Shown here: positions 57,992 to 64,000 of the stretch, one piece after another | Position numbering within the stretch: position 1 is the stretch's first letter | How the letters are laid out: every line of letters starts with the position of its first letter | Source: Novipirellula galeiformis | Lineage (GTDB): Bacteria > Planctomycetota > Planctomycetia > Pirellulales > Pirellulaceae | Assembly (NCBI RefSeq): GCF_007860095.1 | Contig: NZ_SJPT01000001.1 | Location: 882,212 to 946,211, forward strand | Direction: 5' to 3' | Length of the DNA stretch: 64,000 bases | Position numbers and translations under genes: made by a program | The notes under the pieces: model-generated | Seen by the model: the letters and a program-made list of their open reading frames with translations, nothing else | What the model was told of the DNA's origin: nothing | The model's database searches: none

Positions 57992-58356
57992 TGTGTTATT
58001 CCCTTTCAGAAAATCCCCATGAAAGTTCCCGGACCTCTGAGGTGAAAACTTTCAGGGTCGTGAACGTCTTAATCGTACCGGTGTAAAGCGAGAATGCCAA
58101 GCATTGCGTTTGTTTTCGCGGTGACTTGCTTGATGAAACTTGCGTTGCCGTCCGCTTTACTTGCCACACCCTAAGTATCAGAGGTGGGGCTGACACGTCT
58201 GGTCAACGACCCAATGTTTTCTGGAATATTCTCGCCGTCCCCCCGCCAGCGAGAAGAGCGGCGTGACAATCGGTATTGCTTGCAACCCTTGCCTCACCGC
58301 GAGCGCTCGGCCAGTGCGAAGCACATGCAAATCGCACACCGGCGATGCCGCTGTCT
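57992..58356. other. 365-bp gap between recA and the ABC operon
   Basis: Contains the recA leader with the inverted repeat at 58020-58054. I see no gene in it. Both flanking genes are on the minus strand, so the recA promoter lies here. Confidence 0.4.
58020..58054 (-). promoter_or_regulatory. Inverted repeat in the recA leader
   Basis: TGAAAGTT (58020-58027) and AACTTTCA (58047-58054) are perfect complements, with a smaller CCTC...GAGG pair inside. Located about 29-63 bases upstream of the recA GTG. It could be an operator or an RNA hairpin. Confidence 0.45.
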
Positions 58357-60726
58357 CTAAAAGTCGGTTCGAGAAAAGTAGACGCAGCTGATCGTCAACA
58401 TTACTGCGATGAAGATCGCACAGTTCAGCACGGGGGCAAGGATCTTGTAGCGGACGAGTTCCACGGGGCCCGCTTCGTCGCGATCGCGTTCAAAAGTGGA
58501 TTCTCCGCTCACGATCGCAGCGATGGTGCCGCCAAGTTCGCTCGTCTGTGGCGTGAGGAGGCGAAGGGGGCCGATCAGGTAGCGGTCGATTTGACGCCAA
58601 TTGGAAAGATGCGGACGCAGCGCGAGTCGAGACTGCAGTGTATCTGCGTCGAGCAAGTCGACTTGGTCGATGTGGTGAGCCACCATCAGCGTTGCGGATG
58701 GCGTGTCAAATTCGATGGCTTCGATGTTGGACAGTTCCAATGATGGGCTGACCGTCCAGGCTTGATCGGCGACGCGACGCGAGACGATGCGGCATCGCTG
58801 GTCACTTGTCAAAACGGCAAACCGTTGAGCGTCCCCCAACGCCACCGACGAAACCACCGTCAAACGATCCGGTAATGGGAGGGTTGCTGTCGTTTGCAGC
58901 GTTTGTCGATCGAGAACTTGAAGTGGCCCTTCTCCGCAGGTCAATAGCACCGCTTCGCCACTGATCGCGAGGGATGCAAAGCGTGGCAATTCAATATCGA
59001 GGGTTCGTGTTACTGCGACGGAACCCAGTCCGGTCGGAGGCGTCGTGGAGCGGTCATTCTTGCTAAGTTCGATTCGAGTTACTTCCTTGCCGCTCAAGAG
59101 AAGCAGCGTGTCGCCTGCGGAATTGATGCCAACGCTCCGCGGCGGCGACAGCAGAACGCCCTGGGGGAGAATGTCTTGGAATCCGTCGGTGGCGGCACCC
59201 ATCATGCTGGCAAGTTTGTCGAACCAGTTGTTGGACTTGGCCTCCGAGTCTTGTGGCGGTGTGTTGTCGCCGTTTGCCGACGTTTGCCCCCACGCATCGC
59301 GAATCTCCTGCTTGTTTGTGATCGAGATTCCGCTGGAGTTAATCGCGAACAAACCGTTGTCGGCATTGATCAATCGCACCGTTGCAGTGGGGAGTCGCAA
59401 ACTAGGGGTTCCGCGCCACTGGTTTGATTTGCTTAGCACCAACAGGTCGAATCCTCCCAATCCAAACGGATTGAAGCGACCTCCACGGACCACTGCGGTA
59501 ACCACGGTTGCGTCATCGATGGCCACGGGGGCTAAGACACGGTTGCGTCCGATTGCATCGGATTCATAGATGGCGTCCCAGTGATTGGCCGTCGAGTCCC
59601 AGCGCTGTAGGCCTTCGCCACGCGTTGTCGCAAACACCTCGTCGCCCGCGATCGTGATGTGATCGATCGTGTCCGGTCGGGTAACGAATCCGTCAAAGAA
59701 ACCGCCGATCAAGCCGACCACGACTAGATAGGCACCGAACATGCATGTGATTCCAATGGCCAGGATTGGAGATCGAAAGCGAAGGCCTGCGAGCGTCGAG
59801 ACGCTGTAGAAAACCGCAAACACGAATACGGAAACCGGGATACAGAGCAGTAGTCTGGGGTTCCAGACATCCAAGCGAAGGCCTGCGATGAAATACAGTC
59901 CGACAATCAACTGGATGACGCAGAGGAAAACGAAGGCACATCCGCCAGCGAATTTGCTGAGTAGCAGCAGCCACCGCGAAATCGGTTTGCTAAGTAGCAA
60001 ATGGAGTGATCCGGGCAGCAGCATGTCGGGGATGATCGAGGCGGTGACGAGAATGCCGAGAAAGACGAGGATGAAGCCGAGTAGCCAATTGATGATCGTG
60101 GGAACGACAAATTGATTTAGCAGGATCAAAAATTGGGTTTTGTCGACCGCAAACCGCGCTGGGAAATCCATTCCTAAATAGGTCAGCATGATCGATCGCG
60201 CTGATCGCGACTCGAACACTCCGGGGATCGCCGCTTCGATGCGCAAGCGAACGCGGCGTTTGCGGAGCGGTTCGTCGATCTCGGCGGCATCAAGGTCGTC
60301 AAGTTCGCGAAGCTCACGTAATCTTGGGGTCGATTTCCAGAGCTCGGCATCGTACCACGACTCGTCATCGAACAGCGTGTTCAGCGCATCGGACAACGTG
60401 GTGAAATAGAACCGCACATCCTCGCCCTTGCCCACTTGGCGCAGTTCTCGTTTGACGTCTTCGGGTAACGCGTTGGCAATTTTCCCAGCGGGAGTGTTGG
60501 CTTGGCTTGGGTCCGCAATTCCCCCTGCGAGCAGCGCCTTCAAACGCCCTCCGTTATCGATGTCGCGATCGCGGAACGTGGTCGTGAAGTCTTCGCGATA
60601 TCCAATCGGTGACAATGCACCCAGCAGTAACCAGATCGCGATAAACGCCACCCACAAGATCCGTGAGGCCAACGCCGCGTGAAAGGAGTCGCGGATGACC
60701 GTAAGGTAGGGCCACCAACGTTTCAT
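58357..60726 (-). CDS. ABC-2 permease with inserted propeller-like domain
   Basis: A 789-residue membrane protein. Membrane helices: about 23-40, 200-235, 255-285, 290-315, 320-343 and a last one at about 762-782 just before the C-terminus. Between the fifth and last lie about 400 residues with repeated short strands (ITIAGDEVFATTRGEGLQRWD, LTCGEGPLQVLDRQT, VALGDAQRFAVLTSD), like the blades of a beta-propeller. The rest resembles ABC-2-type permeases (LHLLLSKPISRWLLLLSK). Its start overlaps the ATPase stop by 4 bp. The substrate is unknown. The inserted domain may sense or recruit the exported molecule; this is inference. Confidence 0.85.
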   Translation of the reverse strand: MKRWWPYLTVIRDSFHAALASRILWVAFIAIWLLLGALSPIGYREDFTTTFRDRDIDNGGRLKALLAGGIADPSQANTPAGKIANALPEDVKRELRQVGKGEDVRFYFTTLSDALNTLFDDESWYDAELWKSTPRLRELRELDDLDAAEIDEPLRKRRVRLRIEAAIPGVFESRSARSIMLTYLGMDFPARFAVDKTQFLILLNQFVVPTIINWLLGFILVFLGILVTASIIPDMLLPGSLHLLLSKPISRWLLLLSKFAGGCAFVFLCVIQLIVGLYFIAGLRLDVWNPRLLLCIPVSVFVFAVFYSVSTLAGLRFRSPILAIGITCMFGAYLVVVGLIGGFFDGFVTRPDTIDHITIAGDEVFATTRGEGLQRWDSTANHWDAIYESDAIGRNRVLAPVAIDDATVVTAVVRGGRFNPFGLGGFDLLVLSKSNQWRGTPSLRLPTATVRLINADNGLFAINSSGISITNKQEIRDAWGQTSANGDNTPPQDSEAKSNNWFDKLASMMGAATDGFQDILPQGVLLSPPRSVGINSAGDTLLLLSGKEVTRIELSKNDRSTTPPTGLGSVAVTRTLDIELPRFASLAISGEAVLLTCGEGPLQVLDRQTLQTTATLPLPDRLTVVSSVALGDAQRFAVLTSDQRCRIVSRRVADQAWTVSPSLELSNIEAIEFDTPSATLMVAHHIDQVDLLDADTLQSRLALRPHLSNWRQIDRYLIGPLRLLTPQTSELGGTIAAIVSGESTFERDRDEAGPVELVRYKILAPVLNCAIFIAVMLTISCVYFSRTDF

Positions 60727-61784
60727 GTGGATTCCTCAGAGCGAGAGACTTCGCGCATAAACGTTTCCTCGAATGATTCACGTTTTCGCGTGATCTCTCG
60801 TATCGATACGCCCTGTTGTCGCAAACGATCGACTACCTGATCGACTTCCGCTTGAGAGGACAGCGGTAATGTGAACCGCAACGGGGACTCCGAAACGCGA
60901 TTCGGTTTCGAACGATGGTAGTCGTTTTCCGGGGCCAACTTTATCGCCGGGAACATTTGGGTGAGCTCCGCAGTCGCTTCGTGCTCGGAGGATTCGGCAA
61001 AGTGAGTCACCACTTCGAACGCCACTTCTTCGCAGCGATCAAATTGAGTCAGTTCATCGATCCGTCCGGCAACGCGAATCTTGCCATGGGACATGATCGC
61101 GACACGCGAGCAAATCTGTTCGACTTCTTGCAAGATATGGCTGTTCAAGAAAATCGTTTTTCCCGATTCTCGCAAACGGTCAATCACCTTGCGGACTTCG
61201 TTGCGACCCACCGGATCAAGTCCGTCGGTCGGTTCGTCCAGCACGAGTAAATCGGGATCATGCATTAACGCTTGAGCGAGCCCGAGGCGCTGGTACATCC
61301 CCTTGCTAAATTGTGGGACCAGCTCTCGATCGCGTCCTCGCAAGCCAACCAGTTCTAACAGTTCGTCACTTCGTCGCTCGATTTCAGCGCCGGACATCTG
61401 GCTCATGCGTGCGTAGTAACGCAGTGCCGATCTCGCCGAATGGTGTCGGTCGACGCGCAATGATTCGGGTAGGTACCCCACACGCATTCGCGCGGCAATG
61501 CTTCCCGCGGGGGAACCAAACAGCGATGCGGATCCTGAGCTGCTGCGAACGACGCCGAGTAGAATTTTGATCAGCGTCGTTTTGCCGGCACCATTTGGGC
61601 CAAGCAATCCAAAGACCTCACCGGCGCGAACCTGTAGCGTGGCGCCGCGCAGTGCCTCGACCACCCTGCGCCCGCGAAACGACCAAGTCGTATACTTCTT
61701 TTTCAGATCCGCGATGTGGATGACGACCGGATTCGATGAGTCCTGGCCAGACTCGCCATCGACGACGCATGCCTGCGAACTCAT
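60723..61784 (-). CDS. ABC transporter ATPase of the export operon
   Basis: A 353-residue ATPase: Walker A GPNGAGKTTLIK, FSKGMYQRLGLAQAL (signature), LLVLDEP and HILQEVEQIC. It has a C-terminal domain of about 100 residues that ends EETFMREV. ATG 61784 is chosen, though the TTG at 61820 (12 more residues) is also open. The gene overlaps the following permease and starts close behind a small membrane protein gene, so all three are likely one operon. Confidence 0.92.
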   Translation of the reverse strand: MSSQACVVDGESGQDSSNPVVIHIADLKKKYTTWSFRGRRVVEALRGATLQVRAGEVFGLLGPNGAGKTTLIKILLGVVRSSSGSASLFGSPAGSIAARMRVGYLPESLRVDRHHSARSALRYYARMSQMSGAEIERRSDELLELVGLRGRDRELVPQFSKGMYQRLGLAQALMHDPDLLVLDEPTDGLDPVGRNEVRKVIDRLRESGKTIFLNSHILQEVEQICSRVAIMSHGKIRVAGRIDELTQFDRCEEVAFEVVTHFAESSEHEATAELTQMFPAIKLAPENDYHRSKPNRVSESPLRFTLPLSSQAEVDQVVDRLRQQGVSIREITRKRESFEETFMREVSRSEEST

Positions 61785-61823
61785 TTCAAGATCGTGATCG
61801 TTGCGAGCCGTGGTGTCCAATCT

Positions 61824-62195
61824 CTAGGCCGACAAAATGCGGAGCAAGAGATACGACAACCAGATAAGCGTTACCGCGACCAAACCAATCGCCAACCACC
61901 GGTGAGCGGGTTGTCGCCACGATGGGGGATGGACTTCGCGTTCATAGAGGTGGCGGAATCGCTCGCGTTGCGGTTCGGATTCAAAAACGCCGTCGTCGAC
62001 CAATTCGTGCAGTCCGAATTGGACGGAATACTCGACCACTCCGAATACATTGTGCCGGAGACGGTCGTCGTCGATGCCGATGCTTTCAAAATACCAGAGC
62101 TGGTTTCCGAAAGCTTGTTCGGATTCGCAGGATTCATCCACGCAGCGCAACTGAATAATGTCGCTTTGATCAGGACAAAAGCGTGCACGAGTCAT
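61824..62195 (-). CDS. Small tail-anchored membrane protein at the head of the ABC operon
   Basis: A 123-residue protein whose only membrane segment is at the very C-terminus (WLAIGLVAVTLIWLSYLLL). The rest is polar, with CPDQSDIIQLRCVDESC (three Cys) near the start. It is thus likely tail-anchored, with the bulk in the cytoplasm. No family is recognised. The stop is a few bases from the start of the ATPase gene. ATG 62195 is chosen; the frame is open to 62270. Confidence 0.65.
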   Translation of the reverse strand: MTRARFCPDQSDIIQLRCVDESCESEQAFGNQLWYFESIGIDDDRLRHNVFGVVEYSVQFGLHELVDDGVFESEPQRERFRHLYEREVHPPSWRQPAHRWLAIGLVAVTLIWLSYLLLRILSA

Positions 62196-62516
62196 GGCGC
62201 GGTTACAATCCAAACGTACCTGCCGAATCGTTCGTTCAGAAAAACGCCGTGTTCTTGTTTCAGCACCCATCGGCCTGCTCCAGTGTACGCCGCTAAGGAG
62301 GATCTCAACGCCTCATTACCATCATTATTGCCAATTTATACATTAGCGTCACTGGCAGAATCAAAGAATTTCCAAAGTCCAGTGCGAAGTGCCCACTTTA
62401 TTTTCCGTAAACCGAATCTCTTGTCAGCTGGGCTGATGCATATTCTACCCTTTGTTGGGGGGGATGTGTTCGGTTGGCTGTTTTTTTCCTCTTGATGACT
62501 CGCTGTGTAGTTCTCT

Positions 62517-63467
62517 ATGGCCTCAAGTATGTTTGAACGTCGTTCCTTGACGGCTCCCATCACATTGGGAGTGGTGATGATCGTCATCGTCGTTGTGTTA
62601 GCGGCCGTTTGGGTGATCGCCAGCTGGTTGAGCGCCCAGGGAGGGCAGGCTTCGAAGCCCGTTTTTTGGGTGATTCTTGCCACCGGAGCGATCCTGCTTG
62701 CCGGAATGCTGGCCGGTTCGATCGCCTATCTTACTTTGACGGTCAAGGCGGTGAATTTGAATCGACGGCAATCGAACTTTATTGATTCGGTTACCCACGA
62801 GCTGAAAAGCCCGATCGCTTCATTAAAGCTCTATTTGCAAACCTTGACTCGGCGAAGCGTTGGCGAAGAGCAGCAGAAGGATTTTCATCGTTTCATGCTT
62901 GAAGATGTTGAGCGACTCGATGCCTTGATCAATCACCTGCTCGATGCCGCTCGGATCGAACGAGGAACCGAGCCGAGTGAGAGCGAGCGTGTCCGTTTGG
63001 ATCAGTTGTTGATCCAATGCAGTTCCGCAGCCTGCTTGCAGTATCGAGTTCCGCAGGACACGATCACGGTCGATAGCCCCCCAATCACGCTGCGTAGCCA
63101 ACCGGTGCAGTTGGAAATCTTGTTTCGAAATCTCATTGATAACGCGGTAAAGTATGGCGGGACACCCTCGCGGGTAGCGGTAACGGTTCGGGTTACCGGC
63201 GACCAGCAAGTCGTGGTGTCGATCATCGATAACGGAAATGGCATTCCGGCAAACCAGAAACGTAAAGTGTTTGGACGGTTCGTGCGGTTGGGTAACGAGT
63301 TGGAGCGTAGTCAGCCGGGCACCGGGCTGGGGCTTCATCTGGTTCGCAATGTGACCAAAACGGTGGGAGGAACCGTGCGGATCTTGGATCGCACCGACCA
63401 ACCGGGAACGGAATTTCAAGTCACCCTTGGTGGGCTGGTCGCCAGCCCCGAAACGAGTTCACCGTAG
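62517..63467 (+). CDS. Sensor histidine kinase
   Basis: A 316-residue membrane kinase: two membrane helices at about 14-36 and 50-75, then a DHp domain with His94 in VTHELKSPIAS, and a catalytic domain with NLIDNAVKYGG (N box), DNGNGIP (G1) and GTGLGLHLV (G2). There is no large periplasmic sensor, as only about 15 residues lie between the helices. It is paired with the response regulator 56 bp downstream. Confidence 0.93.
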   Translation: MASSMFERRSLTAPITLGVVMIVIVVVLAAVWVIASWLSAQGGQASKPVFWVILATGAILLAGMLAGSIAYLTLTVKAVNLNRRQSNFIDSVTHELKSPIASLKLYLQTLTRRSVGEEQQKDFHRFMLEDVERLDALINHLLDAARIERGTEPSESERVRLDQLLIQCSSAACLQYRVPQDTITVDSPPITLRSQPVQLEILFRNLIDNAVKYGGTPSRVAVTVRVTGDQQVVVSIIDNGNGIPANQKRKVFGRFVRLGNELERSQPGTGLGLHLVRNVTKTVGGTVRILDRTDQPGTEFQVTLGGLVASPETSSP

Positions 63468-63523
63468 GTCCAAGGCGCAGACCGACGAGGACAATCGCGA
63501 AAGGCATTAAATAAGCAGTCATC

Positions 63524-64000
63524 ATGAGCGCTCATATTCTAGTTGTTGAAGACGAAAAGCATCTCGGGGTTGGCATCAAGTACAACCTCGAAGCGGAGGG
63601 GTATCGGGTGTCGTTGGTCGAGGACGGGCCGACGGCTTTGCGTTTGATCGAGTCCAGTACCGTTTCGATCGATTTGATGGTGCTCGATTTGATGCTGCCC
63701 GGAATGAGTGGCTATTCGGTATGCGAGTCGATACGCGAAAGTGGCTCGATGATTCCGGTGTTGATGTTATCAGCCAGGACGCTTGCGGAAGACCGAACAC
63801 GCGGATTTGATGTCGGTGCAAATCAATACATGAGTAAGCCGTTTGAGCTGGATGAGCTGCTCAGTCGGATCAAAAACTTGCTGCAAATTTCCGGGGGTGA
63901 GCGCAGTAAGCCCGCGGCCAAGAAGCAGCGGGCCACGGTGGATAAGATCCAATTTGGATCGGTGAACGTTGATTTTGAAACGCACGAAGTGCTGGTCGCT
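63524..64000 (+). CDS. Response regulator, OmpR/PhoB type, cut by window edge
   Basis: Starts MSAHILVVEDEKHLGVG. The receiver domain is complete: acidic pair at ED, phosphoacceptor Asp in LMVLDLMLPGMSG, Thr/Ser in LMLSART and Lys in YMSKPF. The C-terminal part, of which about 40 residues are visible, starts an OmpR-like winged helix (FGSVNVDFETHEVLVA) and is cut by the edge. It is the cognate regulator of the upstream kinase. Confidence 0.92.
   Translation, partial: MSAHILVVEDEKHLGVGIKYNLEAEGYRVSLVEDGPTALRLIESSTVSIDLMVLDLMLPGMSGYSVCESIRESGSMIPVLMLSARTLAEDRTRGFDVGANQYMSKPFELDELLSRIKNLLQISGGERSKPAAKKQRATVDKIQFGSVNVDFETHEVLVA

Overview
The window reads as chromosomal DNA of a Pirellulaceae-type planctomycete (Rhodopirellula or a close relative). 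This is inferred from content, not from a database match. The genes are spaced apart, mostly single or in short operons, with moderate to high GC. They include a membrane Ser/Thr kinase, secreted and lipoprotein orphans, an LPS gene (lpxK), an LptF/G permease, TIGR04283-type and DUF456-type proteins, an ABC-2 permease fused to a CPBP protease, and many palindromic intergenic repeats. No rRNA, tRNA, CRISPR array, insertion sequence or prophage was seen.

Layout. 1-16 kb: a GntP-family permease cut by the left edge, fumC, an ABC ATPase plus permease/CPBP-protease pair, a glycerate kinase divergent from a Ski2-like helicase, lpxK, a cluster of small secreted proteins and lipoproteins, and a Xer recombinase. 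15-21 kb: an AT-richer glycosyltransferase, a TIGR04283-like glycosyltransferase overlapping an LptF/G-like permease, and a membrane Ser/Thr kinase. 21-36 kb: a TolC-like outer-membrane lipoprotein, gcvP, an orphan ABC ATPase, ispF, cysS-ruvC-ruvA, a receiver-like protein, a tagatose-3-epimerase-like enzyme coupled to an AcpH-like protein, and a polysaccharide flippase. 36-49 kb: an HD/PAS/GGDEF protein, Mn/Fe superoxide dismutase, ribosomal protein S1, rpiB, galE, a second Xer recombinase, an FHA protein, an RlmI-like methyltransferase, a 7Fe ferredoxin and an HNH endonuclease. 49-64 kb: a DUF456 protein, a membrane protein with a charged repetitive tail, gltX, a diheme cytochrome c, glnS, recA, a three-gene ABC export operon, and a histidine kinase/response regulator pair cut by the right edge.

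Most genes are housekeeping functions. The translationally coupled pairs (ATGA or GTGA overlaps) mark the working units: ATPase/permease at 3.7 kb, LptF/G to glycosyltransferase at 17.4 kb, cysS to ruvC at 31.2 kb, AcpH-like to epimerase at 33.7 kb, and ATPase to permease at 60.7 kb.

The less ordinary content is of two kinds. One is unusual protein architecture: the ABC-2/CPBP fusion, an ABC permease with a propeller-like domain of about 400 residues between its last two membrane segments, a membrane protein with five alternating basic/acidic tail repeats, a diguanylate cyclase with an eroded HD-GYP domain, and aminoacyl-tRNA synthetases with altered KMSKS loops. The other is several families of dispersed palindromic intergenic repeats, present in roughly a dozen gaps. 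I found nothing that convincingly looks like a wholly new multi-gene system. The strongest candidates are listed in the findings.
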